DNA from: Labilibaculum filiforme
Lineage (GTDB): Bacteria; Bacteroidota; Bacteroidia; Bacteroidales; Marinifilaceae
Assembly (NCBI RefSeq): GCF_002843315.1
Contig: NZ_MVDD01000006.1
Span: 210,001 to 274,000 of the forward strand
DNA: 64,000 nt
Reading direction: 5' to 3'
The notes beneath the pieces are model-generated. The model worked only from the letters and a program-made list of their open reading frames with translations. It searched no databases and was not told where the DNA came from. A program made the position numbers and the translations under genes. Shown here one piece after another: positions 43,988 through 54,106 of the stretch. The first letter of the stretch is position 1. Each line of letters starts with the position of its first letter.

Positions 43988-45203
43988 AATCGTTCCTCCA
44001 ATCTTTAGATAATGCTCCAAGATTAATTGCTAATTCAAGCACCTTTATCTGACGTTTTACTACAGGAGGATCAACCATTTTAGTTCCAACAGAAACTACT
44101 GCTAATCCTTCCCTTTCTGCCTCATAAAAAGCATTTACAATTTTCTTTGCTTTTTCAATTTCTTCGGAATTTGGCATAAAACCTTTGTGAATTACAGCTA
44201 TTTGTCGAGGATGAATACAACCCATTCCTTGAAAACCTAGCGCTTTTGACCTTTTTACATTTTCAGCCAAAGCCTCTACATCACCAACATCAGAAAAAAC
44301 GGAGTCGATTGCTTGTACCTTCGCGGCATGACAAGCATTTACAAAACGCATGCGAGCATATAATGACTCTTCAGCACTATTGGTTCGTTGCACTCCCAAA
44401 TCAGCTGTATAATCTTCCAGACCAATTGCCATTGCAACAATGTTTTGTGAAGAAGAAGCTATTTCGTAGGCATTTTCGATACCTAAAGCACTTTCTATAA
44501 TTGGCATTAAGAAAATATCCCTGAATATATTTTCTTCCTTCTTAATTATATCAATTCCCTGTTCAACACGACAAATATCACTTTTCGATTCACATTTAGG
44601 TATTAAAATAACGTGAACATTGTGCGGCACAATAAAAGTCAAATCTTGTATGCCAAGATCTCCTTGATTTATTCGAACCATTCTCTCAGCTCCATAAAAA
44701 CTCTGAGAGCGTAAAGCATTTCGAACAATATACCGGGCTTCCTTTTTTTTTGAAATTGCAACAGCATCTTCCAAATCGAGAATAATACCATTCGGCTGAT
44801 GGAGTCCGGCATTTAACATCATATACGGATTATTTCCAGGCAAATACAATCTTGAAAATCGAAACTTATCTTTCTTGGATGTATATAAATTATCGGGAAT
44901 AAAATCGAAAAGAAACTCCTTCTTAGAAGTAACTATTTGCTTAATAGCGGCCTCCATTCGAGCCGCAATTACATATGGCAAAGCTCCATTATCTTTCAGT
45001 ACAACCCTTGCATTTTCAATAGAAAAAAAAGCGAGTATCGACCTAACTAGTTTTTCGATTGACTTCCCGTAAAAAACTTTAACCTTAGATTCTAATTCCA
45101 AACAGATACCTCCCGATGACTTTAACTCCATACTAATAAGACAGTCTCCTCTGTTTTTGGAATCGCAATTTCCCGACACGCTACTTTGTTCTCCACGTTT
45201 CAT
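43977..45203 (-). CDS. citrate lyase acyl-carrier (CitD) fused to beta subunit (CitE)
   Basis: 408 residues. Residues 1-90 match CitD: a start SVSGNCDSKNRGD corresponding to the CitD GTLESSD box (Ser15 is the likely attachment site of the phosphoribosyl-dephospho-CoA arm), then KVKVFYGKSIEKLVRSIL and the diagnostic KDNGALPYVIAARMEAAIKQ. From about 115 it is CitE: FSRLYLPGNNPYMMLNAGLH, NGIILDLEDAVAISKKKEAR, VRINQ, IIESALGIENAYEIA, GLEDYTADLGV and GFQGMGCIHPRQIAVIHKGF. CitD and CitE are separate genes in enterobacteria. CitC, CitX and CitG, needed to make and acetylate the arm, are not in this window. CitE cleaves the citryl thioester to oxaloacetate. Confidence 0.9.
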   Translation of the reverse strand: MKRGEQSSVSGNCDSKNRGDCLISMELKSSGGICLELESKVKVFYGKSIEKLVRSILAFFSIENARVVLKDNGALPYVIAARMEAAIKQIVTSKKEFLFDFIPDNLYTSKKDKFRFSRLYLPGNNPYMMLNAGLHQPNGIILDLEDAVAISKKKEARYIVRNALRSQSFYGAERMVRINQGDLGIQDLTFIVPHNVHVILIPKCESKSDICRVEQGIDIIKKEENIFRDIFLMPIIESALGIENAYEIASSSQNIVAMAIGLEDYTADLGVQRTNSAEESLYARMRFVNACHAAKVQAIDSVFSDVGDVEALAENVKRSKALGFQGMGCIHPRQIAVIHKGFMPNSEEIEKAKKIVNAFYEAEREGLAVVSVGTKMVDPPVVKRQIKVLELAINLGALSKDWRNDYGC

Positions 45204-45379
45204 AATGAATGAGATTTAGGTCGCCAAAATTTCAAACTGAAAAAAGGGAGATAAGAACATATAATCAGTTCCCACCGCCCCTTTTATTACCATTTTTACA
45301 TCTGATCAATTAATGTACTTAAATATAAGCTTTTACAAGAGATAAAAAAAATGACAATAGTCAAGTTTTAAAGCAAAAA
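45204..45379. other. citDE upstream region
   Basis: Gap of about 175 bp between the terminator of the decarboxylase operon and the citDE start. It is the likely place of a separate promoter on the minus strand; no consensus pair is obvious. Confidence 0.4.
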
Positions 45380-45409
45380 AAAGGGGTTGCCGAAACCGAC
45401 AACCCCTTT
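45375..45409 (-). terminator. rho-independent terminator of the decarboxylase operon
   Basis: On the minus strand AAAGGGGTTG pairs with CAACCCCTTT, followed by eight T. It separates oadB from citDE. Confidence 0.93.
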
Positions 45410-45431
45410 ATAATATCTATAATGATGCAAA

Positions 45432-47066
45432 TTACATCAAGAAACTCAATAAAATACCAGCAGCAACAGCCGATCCAATAACACCTGAAACGTTTGGTGC
45501 CATCGCATGCATCAACAAGTGATTTGTTGGATCATTTTGCAATCCTAATGTTTGAACAACCCGAGCACTATCTGGTACTGCAGATACTCCTGCTGCGCCA
45601 ATCATAGGGTTAATTGGACGATCTTTTGGTGAAAGCCAATTCATTATTTTTGCAAAAATAACTCCTCCCGCTGTAGCTACAATAAATGAAGCCGCTCCTA
45701 ATCCAAAAATTAAGATTGAATCCTTAGTAAGAAATACATCCGCCTGAGTAGATGCTCCAACGGTAACTCCCAACAATATAGTAATTGTATTAATTAATGC
45801 ATTACTAGCAGTATCGGCCAAACGATTTGTCACTGTTGATTCTTTTAATAAATTACCAAAGAATAACATTCCTAATAGAGGAAGTGCTGTTGGAGAAATG
45901 AAAGCTGTTAATAACAAACCAATGATAGGGAAAATAATTTTCTCAAGACGAGTTACCGCACGTGGTGGCTTCATCTTAATTTTTCTTTCCTTTTTGGTTG
46001 TTAATAAGTTGATAATTGGAGGTTGAATTACCGGAACCAAAGCCATGTACGAATACGCAGCAATAGCAATAGGCCCAATTAGATTCTTAACCGTTTCACC
46101 ATTTGCCATTACATTCATTCCATTTGCCAGCTTCGACGACAAGAAAATTGCGGTAGGACCATCGGCTCCACCAATAATTCCTATTGCACCAGCTTCTGGT
46201 GGAGCAAAGCCCAACCAAAGAGCTCCCAAAAAGGTTGCAAAAATACCAATCTGAGCAGCTGCACCCAAAATCATTAACCTTGGATTACTAATTAAGGAAG
46301 AGAAATCAGTCATTGCACCAATTCCTAAAAATATTAATGGTGGATACCAACCATTAACCACTCCCGAATAAAGTATATTCAATACCGAACCTGGCTCATA
46401 AATACCTAATTTCAAGTTGAAATCTACCGCTTGAAACATTGGAATATTACCAATAATAATACCTGTTCCAATCGGAATAAGTAATAAGGGTTCGTAATCG
46501 TATTTAATAGCTAGAAAAATAAAAACCAAACCAATTAACACCATAAACAAATGTCCAAGTGTAACGTTTGCGAAACCTGTGAATTCATAAAAATTCATCA
46601 AACCAACAACCGCTCCTGAATTGTTAACACAATTAAGGTCTGCATTTTTAAACTTCAGAATATCCCCTTCAACTTTGGCTATACGCGTGCCAAGCTCCAG
46701 TTTTTCTGTTGTTGAAAGATAATTATTCGAACCTGAGTTCGGATCTAAATTTTTAGCTAAATGAGTTACTACTTGCGGATTAAATTTAATAATAACATTT
46801 TCTCCTTGTGCTTCCCATTTCCCTGTAAAGCGTTGCTTTACCGAATCCATAATAAATGTATTATCTACTTTGAATTCGAAAATCTTATATCTTTTTACTG
46901 TTATATCGGAATCGCCAACAGGATTTGGGATGTAACCATCTTCATGATTTACCCATTTCCCTGTTGTCAATTTTTCTGCAGTATCCGATGATTTTTGAGC
47001 AATGGAGTTAAATGCTAACCCCATTACCAAAATCATTGAGAATACCAATGAATAAAGTTTTCTCAT
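45432..47066 (-). CDS. Na+-translocating decarboxylase beta subunit with secreted N-terminal domain
   Basis: 544 residues. The last ~370 are the OadB/MmdB sodium pump: FLGIGAMTDFSSLISNPRLM, GIIGGADGPTAIFLSSKLA (the conserved GGADGPT with the sodium-site Asp), TLLGVTVGASTQADVFLTKDS, and PMIGAAGVSAVPDSARVVQ, with about nine membrane helices. The first ~165 residues are extra: a signal peptide (MRKLYSLVFSMILVMGLAFNSIAQ) and a beta-rich part with TGKWVNHEDGY, FEFKVDNTFIMDS and RFTGKWEAQGENVIIKF, like a lipocalin-type or copper-resistance-like beta domain. The extra domain should face the periplasm. Last gene of the operon. Confidence 0.93.
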   Translation of the reverse strand: MRKLYSLVFSMILVMGLAFNSIAQKSSDTAEKLTTGKWVNHEDGYIPNPVGDSDITVKRYKIFEFKVDNTFIMDSVKQRFTGKWEAQGENVIIKFNPQVVTHLAKNLDPNSGSNNYLSTTEKLELGTRIAKVEGDILKFKNADLNCVNNSGAVVGLMNFYEFTGFANVTLGHLFMVLIGLVFIFLAIKYDYEPLLLIPIGTGIIIGNIPMFQAVDFNLKLGIYEPGSVLNILYSGVVNGWYPPLIFLGIGAMTDFSSLISNPRLMILGAAAQIGIFATFLGALWLGFAPPEAGAIGIIGGADGPTAIFLSSKLANGMNVMANGETVKNLIGPIAIAAYSYMALVPVIQPPIINLLTTKKERKIKMKPPRAVTRLEKIIFPIIGLLLTAFISPTALPLLGMLFFGNLLKESTVTNRLADTASNALINTITILLGVTVGASTQADVFLTKDSILIFGLGAASFIVATAGGVIFAKIMNWLSPKDRPINPMIGAAGVSAVPDSARVVQTLGLQNDPTNHLLMHAMAPNVSGVIGSAVAAGILLSFLM

Positions 47067-47098
47067 TTATATAGTTTTTGCCTTTAAGTATTAAAATG

Positions 47099-47521
47099 TT
47101 ACGCTATTTCAATTAGTACGTCATCCTGAAGTACGCTATCGCCAACTGCAACCTTTATGGCTTTAACGGTTCCTCCTTTTTCGGCTAACACATTATTTTC
47201 CATTTTCATTGCTTCCATCACCAAAAGAGTATCTCCTGGGTTGATAGAATCACCAACTGCAATGTTAATTTTAATAATGCTACCTGGAAGTGGTGCCTTT
47301 ACTGTTGAAGCACCTGTTGCTCCTTTTTTGATGTTACCTTCGCCTGGTTTGTTAACAACCGGCTTGCGAACCAATCTTGGAGTTTTTGATGATTTATCTG
47401 CAACATGCACATCCACATCATAACTCGTTCCGTTCACCTCAATTTTGGCATTCGATCCTTGAAAATCCTTGATCTCCACATCGTATTCTTGCCCACGTAT
47501 TGTAAATTTGAACTTCTTCAT
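47099..47521 (-). CDS. biotin carboxyl carrier subunit of the Na+ decarboxylase
   Basis: 140 residues. N-terminal ~40 residues (MKKFKFTIRGQEYDVEIKDF) form the association domain, followed by a Pro/Lys/Gly linker and the biotinyl domain (about 70-140) with Lys106 in VMEAMKMENNV as the biotin site. It carries CO2 from the carboxyltransferase to the membrane pump. It sits 6 bp after oadG and 32 bp before oadB. Confidence 0.95.
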   Translation of the reverse strand: MKKFKFTIRGQEYDVEIKDFQGSNAKIEVNGTSYDVDVHVADKSSKTPRLVRKPVVNKPGEGNIKKGATGASTVKAPLPGSIIKINIAVGDSINPGDTLLVMEAMKMENNVLAEKGGTVKAIKVAVGDSVLQDDVLIEIA

Positions 47522-47526
47522 TTTGC

Positions 47527-47877
47527 TTATCTTGGTTGATTCATTACTCCATAAATCTTAGAACTCCATGGAGAATAATTCTTAGTAACTTTTTTAATTG
47601 TAATGATATTGCTTTCATCATCGTGGTTTTGGTTAAAGTGCATGTGCAAGGCCATTGCAATAGCAGCATTAACACCACCTTCGATGTTTAAATCATCAGT
47701 TTCAGCGCCAGATCTGCCTTCTCTCATCAACTTTTTTCTTAAGTTAAGATGGAAGAGTTTTGGCAAATTGACAAAAACAATTACTAGTAGTACCAATGCA
47801 AGAAATACAATGGAATAACCTACAATAGCAACAGTCCATCCACCTTGACTTCCTATAGATAAAATATTCATTAACAT
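47527..47877 (-). CDS. OadG-like small membrane subunit of the Na+ decarboxylase
   Basis: 116 residues. One N-terminal membrane helix (TVAIVGYSIVFLALVLLVIVFVNLPKL) followed by a charged cytoplasmic tail. These are the size and topology of the gamma/delta subunit that anchors the carboxyltransferase to the beta pump. The sequence is weakly conserved in this family, so the call rests strongly on operon position between the carboxyltransferase and the biotin carrier genes. Confidence 0.9.
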   Translation of the reverse strand: MLMNILSIGSQGGWTVAIVGYSIVFLALVLLVIVFVNLPKLFHLNLRKKLMREGRSGAETDDLNIEGGVNAAIAMALHMHFNQNHDDESNIITIKKVTKNYSPWSSKIYGVMNQPR

Positions 47878-47889
47878 AGAACGTTTTTT

Positions 47890-49446
47890 TTATAATGGAA
47901 TATTAGAATGTTTTTTAGGTGGATTCACTTGCTTCTTAGTCTGAAGAGACTGGAATGCGCGAATCACTCTGAAACGTGTATTACGTGGCTCAATTACATC
48001 ATCAATATAACCGTAAGATGCTGCATTGTATGGATTAGCAAAAGCTTCGTTGTACTCAATTTCAGTTTCTGTAATAAACTTCGCTTTATCAGCATCGTTT
48101 AATTCAGCCATTTTTCTTCCGTGAAGTACTTCAATTGCACCTTTTGCTCCCATAACAGCAATTTCAGCTGTAGGCCATGCATAATTTAAATCACCACGAA
48201 GTTGCTTACAAGACATTACATCATGAGCTCCACCGTAAGATTTTCTTAGAGTAATAGTTACTTTAGGAACAGTAGCTTCACCATAAGCGAACATTAATTT
48301 CGCTCCATGAGTAATAATACCACCAAATTCCTGACTTGATCCAGGTAGGAAACCAGGAACGTCAACCAATGTTAAAATTGGAATATTGAAACAGTCACAG
48401 AAACGAATAAATCTAGCCGCTTTTCTTGAAGATTCGATATCAAGTACACCTGCAAGGAAACTAGGCTGATTAGCAACAACACCTACTGACATTCCACCCA
48501 TACGAGTAAAACCTACAATAATGTTTTTTGCATAGTGACGATGAACTTCCAAAAATTCTGCATCATCGGCAATCGAATAAATTACATCCTTCATGTCATA
48601 AGGCATGTTTGGATTTGCTGGAATGATTTCATTAAGAATATCATCCAGTCTATCGATTGGATCTGTACAAGTTGTAATTGGAGCTTCTTCCAAATTATTA
48701 GAAGGCATGTAAGACAATAGCTTACGAACAATCATGATTCCTTCTTCTTCATCTTCTACCATGAAATGAGATACTCCTGATTTAGTAGCATGCATTTTAG
48801 CACCACCTAAATCTTCAACGGAGATATCTTCACCTGTAACCGTCTTAACAACCTTAGGACCGGTAACAAACATGTACGACTTTTCTTCTGTCATCATGAT
48901 AAAATCGGTAAGAGCTGGAGAATAAACAGCACCACCTGCACAAGGACCAAAAATTGCAGAAATCTGAGGAATTACTCCTGAAGCAAGAATATTTCTTTCA
49001 AAAATCTCAGCATATCCTGCCAAAGCAGTTACACCTTCTTGAATACGAGCTCCTCCTGAATCATTAAGACCCACTACTGGTGCGCCCATCTTCATTGCCA
49101 TATCCATAATTTTACAAATTTTCTGTGCGAATGTTTCAGATAACGATCCACCAAAAACTGTAAAATCCTGAGAGAAAACGAAAACTAAACGTCCGTCGAT
49201 TGTTCCCTGACCGGTAACAACACCATCGCCCAAAAATTTTGTTTCCTCCATACCGAAGTTAGTACAACGGTGTGATACAAACATATCAAATTCCTCGAAA
49301 CTTCCTTCATCAAGAAGCATATCGATTCTTTCGCGAGCTGTGAACTTGCCTTTCTTGTGTTGAGATGCAATTCTACTTTCACCTCCACCAAGCTTAGCCT
49401 CTGCTCTTAAATCAATTAACTTTTTAATTTTATCCTGACTAGCCAT
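47890..49446 (-). CDS. mmdA: methylmalonyl-CoA decarboxylase alpha / acyl-CoA carboxyltransferase
   Basis: 518 residues of the propionyl-CoA carboxylase beta / MmdA family. [46 protein letters not shown] (CoA/oxyanion site), [19 protein letters not shown], and [14 protein letters not shown] with [13 protein letters not shown] in the second half. It moves the carboxyl group of (S)-methylmalonyl-CoA to biotin, giving propionyl-CoA. The adjacent pump subunits and epimerase make decarboxylation coupled to Na+ export the likely direction; a carboxylase role cannot be excluded. Confidence 0.95.
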   Translation of the reverse strand: MASQDKIKKLIDLRAEAKLGGGESRIASQHKKGKFTARERIDMLLDEGSFEEFDMFVSHRCTNFGMEETKFLGDGVVTGQGTIDGRLVFVFSQDFTVFGGSLSETFAQKICKIMDMAMKMGAPVVGLNDSGGARIQEGVTALAGYAEIFERNILASGVIPQISAIFGPCAGGAVYSPALTDFIMMTEEKSYMFVTGPKVVKTVTGEDISVEDLGGAKMHATKSGVSHFMVEDEEEGIMIVRKLLSYMPSNNLEEAPITTCTDPIDRLDDILNEIIPANPNMPYDMKDVIYSIADDAEFLEVHRHYAKNIIVGFTRMGGMSVGVVANQPSFLAGVLDIESSRKAARFIRFCDCFNIPILTLVDVPGFLPGSSQEFGGIITHGAKLMFAYGEATVPKVTITLRKSYGGAHDVMSCKQLRGDLNYAWPTAEIAVMGAKGAIEVLHGRKMAELNDADKAKFITETEIEYNEAFANPYNAASYGYIDDVIEPRNTRFRVIRAFQSLQTKKQVNPPKKHSNIPL

Positions 49447-49481
49447 AACTAAATGAGTTATTATATATTTATTGAGTATTC

Positions 49482-49886
49482 TTATTTATTACCACAAATC
49501 TCAGTCAATACACGCTGAGTTGATTTTGGATGAAGAAATCCGATTTTAAGACCTTCTGCTCCATTACGAGGAGTTTTGTCAATCACCTCACAGCCAGCTT
49601 CCTGAACATCAGTTAGTGCTTGTTGAACATCCTCAACAGCGAATGCCATATGATGCATTCCTCCGCCTGTTTTTGCAACAAACTTACCTATTGGACCTTC
49701 TGGATCGGTTGATTCCAACAATTCAATTTTGGTATCTCCAACTTTAAAAAAAGCGGTTTTAACCTTCTGATCTACTACCTCTTCAACTGCGTAACACTCC
49801 AAACCCAAAACTTTTTCGTAAAATGGAATTGCTTCTTCTAAGCTTTTTACAGCTATACCGATATGTTCAATATGCGATGGTTTCAT
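49482..49886 (-). CDS. mce: methylmalonyl-CoA epimerase
   Basis: 134 residues, two paired glyoxalase-fold modules: [24 protein letters not shown] with the first metal His, [32 protein letters not shown] with a second His and acid region, and the closing TEICG Glu. It interconverts R- and S-methylmalonyl-CoA, linking methylmalonyl-CoA mutase to the decarboxylase whose gene begins 35 bp downstream. First gene of the five-gene operon. Confidence 0.96.
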   Translation of the reverse strand: MKPSHIEHIGIAVKSLEEAIPFYEKVLGLECYAVEEVVDQKVKTAFFKVGDTKIELLESTDPEGPIGKFVAKTGGGMHHMAFAVEDVQQALTDVQEAGCEVIDKTPRNGAEGLKIGFLHPKSTQRVLTEICGNK

Positions 49887-49916
49887 TATAGATATATTTT
49901 AAATTAATGATGATTG

Positions 49917-49924
49917 CAAAAATA
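49917..49924 (-). promoter_or_regulatory. -7 element (TATTTTTG) of the mce-mmd operon
   Basis: On the minus strand TATTTTTG lies 31 bp before the mce start codon, with a TTG about 20 bp further upstream. Confidence 0.55.
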
Positions 49925-50335
49925 TCAAATTGAAAAACGGCAATCAATGATCTGTAACATTATAAAAGTTGTTTTTCAACATGTATGCAAAACGAGAAGA
50001 TCTCACTTTACTTCTAAAAATCAAACAAATAAGCTCAAAATATCCTCTAAACTCTCTTATTTAGAATTTAAAAGATCGAAAACCTTTGCGTAAAAAATAG
50101 AATTCGAAAAGTTTCCAACTAATTTGCGACCAAAGAAACTCTCTTTTCACTTAATAGAGAAATTTATTTTACTATTTCTCAACATATTCCCTCTCAAATA
50201 TGTCTTTGGTAAACATTAGCGATTAGGTATAAATACTAACACTTCCATTTTATCATTCTGCATTGATATCGTATCCCCTTAAAATTCGATAGACTTAGGG
50301 GACTCATTTTGTAAGCTTGTGTAAAGTCTTTTACC
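49925..50335. other. intergenic between divergent mce and purL
   Basis: About 410 bp, AT-rich, no gene or recognisable riboswitch. It holds the two divergent promoters. Confidence 0.55.
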
Positions 50336-50343
50336 TATATTTG
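50336..50343 (+). promoter_or_regulatory. -7 element (TATATTTG) for purL
   Basis: TAnnTTTG match 53 bp before the purL ATG. TTG- and TTTG-like candidates upstream are at non-ideal spacing (16 and 24 bp). Confidence 0.55.
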
Positions 50344-50396
50344 CATTTTGAAAAAGGTTTCAACCATTATTATAAATTTCATAAGTAGACTCTAAG

Positions 50397-53300
50397 ATGA
50401 TACTATTCTTCCAAAAAGACGAAGTACACTTTGTTGTTCAGACAACTAACCAATTGAATGTTTTGGATTTTAAAAAGCTTTCGTGGCTTTTCGGGGATGC
50501 CACAAAAATTCAAGAAGATGAATTAGAGGGATTTTTTATTGGCCCAAGAAAGGAAATGATTACTCCTTGGAGTACAAATGCAGTTGAAATAACCCAAAAC
50601 ATGGGAATTTCTGGAATTCTTCGAATTGAAGAATTTAATAAGGTAGAAAATGAAAAAGCGGCATACGATCCAATGCTACAGGCTTTTTACACCAAAATTG
50701 GTCAAGATATCTACACCATTGAAAAGCAACCAGAACCTATTATAAATATTGAAAATATTGCAGTTTACAACCAACAAGAAGGTTTGGCTCTTAGTAGTGA
50801 AGAAATTGATTATTTAGACGGCGTTTCGGAAAAAATAGGTAGAAAATTAACCGATTCGGAAGTATTTGGTTTCTCGCAGGTAAACTCCGAACACTGTCGG
50901 CATAAAATATTTAACGGAGTATTTGTTATTGATGGCGAAGAAAAAGAAGCTTCCCTTTTTCAATTGATTAAAAAAACATCTCAATTAAATCATAACCGCA
51001 TTGTATCTGCCTACAAAGACAATTGCGCATTTTTAGAAGGACCTAAAATGGAACAGTTTGCTCCTGTCTCTCATGACAAAGCAGATTTCTTTCAAACCAA
51101 AGATATTAATACTGTTATTTCGCTGAAAGCGGAAACACATAATTTCCCAACAACGGTAGAACCATTTAATGGTGCTGCAACAGGAACTGGTGGCGAAATT
51201 AGAGATAGAATTGCTGGAGGAAAAGCATCAGTACCAATGGCTGGAACAGCTGTTTACATGACTTCTTATCCAAGACTAGAAGCATCGCGCACATGGGAAA
51301 ATGCTACCGACCCAAGAAAATGGTTGTATCAAACTCCTGAGGAAATTTTAATTAAAGCATCGAACGGAGCAAGTGATTTTGGAAATAAATTCGGTCAGCC
51401 GCTTATTTGTGGATCGGTACTTACTTTCGAACATTTCGAAAACAATAAAAAATACGGTTACGACAAGGTAATTATGCAAGCCGGAGGAATTGGTTACGGA
51501 AAATTAGAGCAAGCTCAGAAAGACGTTCCAGAAAAAGGCGATAAAGTAATTCTTTTAGGTGGTGACAACTACCGAATTGGAATGGGCGGTGGTGCTGTTT
51601 CATCTGTTGCAACGGGAGAATTTACGAATTCGATAGAATTAAATGCCGTGCAACGTTCGAATCCTGAAATGCAAAAAAGGGTTTGTAATGCAATTAGAGC
51701 AATGGCCGAAATAGACGAAAATCCTATTGTTTCAATTCATGATCATGGTGCAGGTGGACACTTAAATTGCTTGTCGGAATTAGTAGAAGAGACCGGAGGT
51801 AAAATTGATTTAAATGCACTTCCGGTTGGCGACCCTACTCTTTCGGCGAAAGAAATTGTTGGTAACGAATCTCAGGAAAGAATGGGATTGGTTATTAAAG
51901 AAAAAGATGTTGCGCTTTTAACGCGTATTGCCGACCGAGAAAGGGCTCCTATTTACCAAGTTGGTGAAACAACTGGAGATATGAGATTTACTTTTGAAGA
52001 TAAAAAAACCGGACAGAATCCAATCGACCTTGCTCTTTCGGAAATGTTTGGCAAACCTCCAAAAACGGTACTTACCGATACTTCACTACATGAAAAATTT
52101 GAAGCTGTTACACACGATGCATCAAAAATAGAAGAATACATCGAAAATGTGCTTCAGATAGAAGCTGTTGCTTGTAAAGATTGGTTAACAAATAAAGTAG
52201 ACCGATCGGTTACTGGAAAAATTGCCATGCAACAATGTGCTGGTCCGCTTCAACTACCTTTGAACAATTTAGGTGCGGTTACTATCGATTTTCAAGGTGA
52301 GAAAGGAATTGCCACCTCTATTGGACATACTCCGATTGCCGCTTTAGTTGATTCTGAAAACGGATCTCGCCTTTCCATTGCCGAATCGTTAACCAATATG
52401 GTTTGGGCTCCAATTGAGCAAGGACTTAAAGGTGTTTCATTATCGGCAAACTGGATGTGGCCTTGTAAAAATGCCGGTGAGGATGCTCGCTTGTATCAGG
52501 CCGTTCAATCCATCAGCGATTTTGCGATTAAATTGGGAATTAATATCCCAACAGGCAAAGATTCTCTTTCCATGACTCAAAAATATGGAAAAGACGATGT
52601 TGTTTATTCTCCAGGAACTGTAATTATATCCACCGTTGGTGAAATAATTGATATTAATAAAATGATTTCTCCGGTACTGAAAAAAGTAACTGGATCTCAT
52701 CTTATTTATATGGATTTCTCGAAAGATGATTTCCAATTAGGGGGAAGTAGTTTTGCACAAATCGTAAATAAATTAGGTACACAAACTCCAGATGTTAAAG
52801 ATGCCGACTATTTTGCGAAGGCATTTGAAACACTTCAACAATTAATAATAGATGGTAAAATTCTTGCTGGTCATGATATTTCGGCTGGTGGTATGATTAC
52901 TGCTTTATTGGAAATGTGTTTTGCTGACAACAGACTGGGTGCGAACATTGACCTTTCCAGCATTGAGGAAAATGATCTGATCAAAGTATTATTTAGTGAA
53001 AACCCCGGTGTTCTATTCCAAGTTCAGGAACTGGAAACTATTTCCGAAATTCTTGTTGCTAAAGGAATTAAATTTCATGTAATTGGTACCCTTGCCGAAG
53101 CTGGAAAAATGAATATCTCGAAAGAGGAGAAAGTACTTCATTTAGACATTCCTTCGCTTCGCGATCTTTGGTTCAAAACTTCCTATTTGTTAGATAGAAA
53201 TCAATCTGGCAATAAACTAGCGCTAGAAAGATTCAAATCGTACAAGGAAAATGCTTTGGAATATAAATTCAAAGCCAACTTCACAGGAAAGTTTGCACAA

Positions 53301-54086
53301 TACGGTATCGATCCAAAAAGAAAAGAAAAATCGGGTGTTAAAGCTGCTATCATTCGTGAAAAAGGGGTTAACGGCGACCGTGAAATGGCGTGGATGATGC
53401 ACTTGGCTGGTATGGATGTTAAAGATGTTCACATGACAGATTTAATTGCCGGACGTGAAGATTTATCGGACGTAAACATGATTGTTTTTGTTGGAGGATT
53501 CTCTAACTCGGATGTATTGGGTTCTGCAAAAGGTTGGGCCGGAGCTTTCCTTTACAATGAAAAAGCGAAAAAAGCGCTTGATAATTTCTATGCTAGAAAG
53601 GATACTTTAAGTCTGGGAGTTTGTAATGGTTGTCAGTTAATTTCTGAGCTAGGATTAATTTATCCAGATCATGAAAAGCATCCAAAACTACTACATAACG
53701 AATCACATAAATTCGAATCGGGATTTGTAAGTGTAGCCATTCAGGAAAATAACTCGGTAATGCTTTCGTCTTTAGCAGGAAGTAAATTAGGTATTTGGGT
53801 TGCTCACGGAGAAGGTAAATTTGCATTGCCTTACGGTGAAGATCAGTATCAAATTCCAATGAAATACAATATTGATCAATATCCTGCCAATCCAAACGGT
53901 TCTCCTTTCGCAACTGCTGCTATTTCCTCGAATGATGGTCGCCATTTAGCAATGATGCCACATCTTGAAAGAGCAACTTACCCATGGAACTGGGCTCATT
54001 ACGATGAAAATCGTGTAGCTGATGAAGTTTCTCCTTGGATTGAAGCATTTGTGAATGCAAAGAAATGGATTATGGAACATCAATAA
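50397..54086 (+). CDS. purL: phosphoribosylformylglycinamidine synthase (large single-chain form)
   Basis: 1229 residues, the long one-chain PurL. Linker and first synthase half with FGFSQVNSEHCRHKIFNG and LKAETHNFPTTVEPFNGAATGTGGEIRD, second half with QCAGPLQLPLNN, SLSMTQKYG and AGHDISAGGMITALLEMCFA. The C-terminal glutaminase has Cys in LGVCNGCQLISELG and the His/Glu region in MPHLERATYPWNW. It makes FGAM in de novo purine synthesis. Full length and uninterrupted. Monocistronic, with a terminator 20 bp after the stop. Confidence 0.97.
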   Translation: MILFFQKDEVHFVVQTTNQLNVLDFKKLSWLFGDATKIQEDELEGFFIGPRKEMITPWSTNAVEITQNMGISGILRIEEFNKVENEKAAYDPMLQAFYTKIGQDIYTIEKQPEPIINIENIAVYNQQEGLALSSEEIDYLDGVSEKIGRKLTDSEVFGFSQVNSEHCRHKIFNGVFVIDGEEKEASLFQLIKKTSQLNHNRIVSAYKDNCAFLEGPKMEQFAPVSHDKADFFQTKDINTVISLKAETHNFPTTVEPFNGAATGTGGEIRDRIAGGKASVPMAGTAVYMTSYPRLEASRTWENATDPRKWLYQTPEEILIKASNGASDFGNKFGQPLICGSVLTFEHFENNKKYGYDKVIMQAGGIGYGKLEQAQKDVPEKGDKVILLGGDNYRIGMGGGAVSSVATGEFTNSIELNAVQRSNPEMQKRVCNAIRAMAEIDENPIVSIHDHGAGGHLNCLSELVEETGGKIDLNALPVGDPTLSAKEIVGNESQERMGLVIKEKDVALLTRIADRERAPIYQVGETTGDMRFTFEDKKTGQNPIDLALSEMFGKPPKTVLTDTSLHEKFEAVTHDASKIEEYIENVLQIEAVACKDWLTNKVDRSVTGKIAMQQCAGPLQLPLNNLGAVTIDFQGEKGIATSIGHTPIAALVDSENGSRLSIAESLTNMVWAPIEQGLKGVSLSANWMWPCKNAGEDARLYQAVQSISDFAIKLGINIPTGKDSLSMTQKYGKDDVVYSPGTVIISTVGEIIDINKMISPVLKKVTGSHLIYMDFSKDDFQLGGSSFAQIVNKLGTQTPDVKDADYFAKAFETLQQLIIDGKILAGHDISAGGMITALLEMCFADNRLGANIDLSSIEENDLIKVLFSENPGVLFQVQELETISEILVAKGIKFHVIGTLAEAGKMNISKEEKVLHLDIPSLRDLWFKTSYLLDRNQSGNKLALERFKSYKENALEYKFKANFTGKFAQYGIDPKRKEKSGVKAAIIREKGVNGDREMAWMMHLAGMDVKDVHMTDLIAGREDLSDVNMIVFVGGFSNSDVLGSAKGWAGAFLYNEKAKKALDNFYARKDTLSLGVCNGCQLISELGLIYPDHEKHPKLLHNESHKFESGFVSVAIQENNSVMLSSLAGSKLGIWVAHGEGKFALPYGEDQYQIPMKYNIDQYPANPNGSPFATAAISSNDGRHLAMMPHLERATYPWNWAHYDENRVADEVSPWIEAFVNAKKWIMEHQ

Positions 54087-54106
54087 AGTCAACAACTTAA
54101 ATATAC

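Noticed and set aside
50312-50396. Purine riboswitch before purL
   Set aside because: The leader is short and AT-rich, and I see no conserved aptamer core or expression-platform hairpin.
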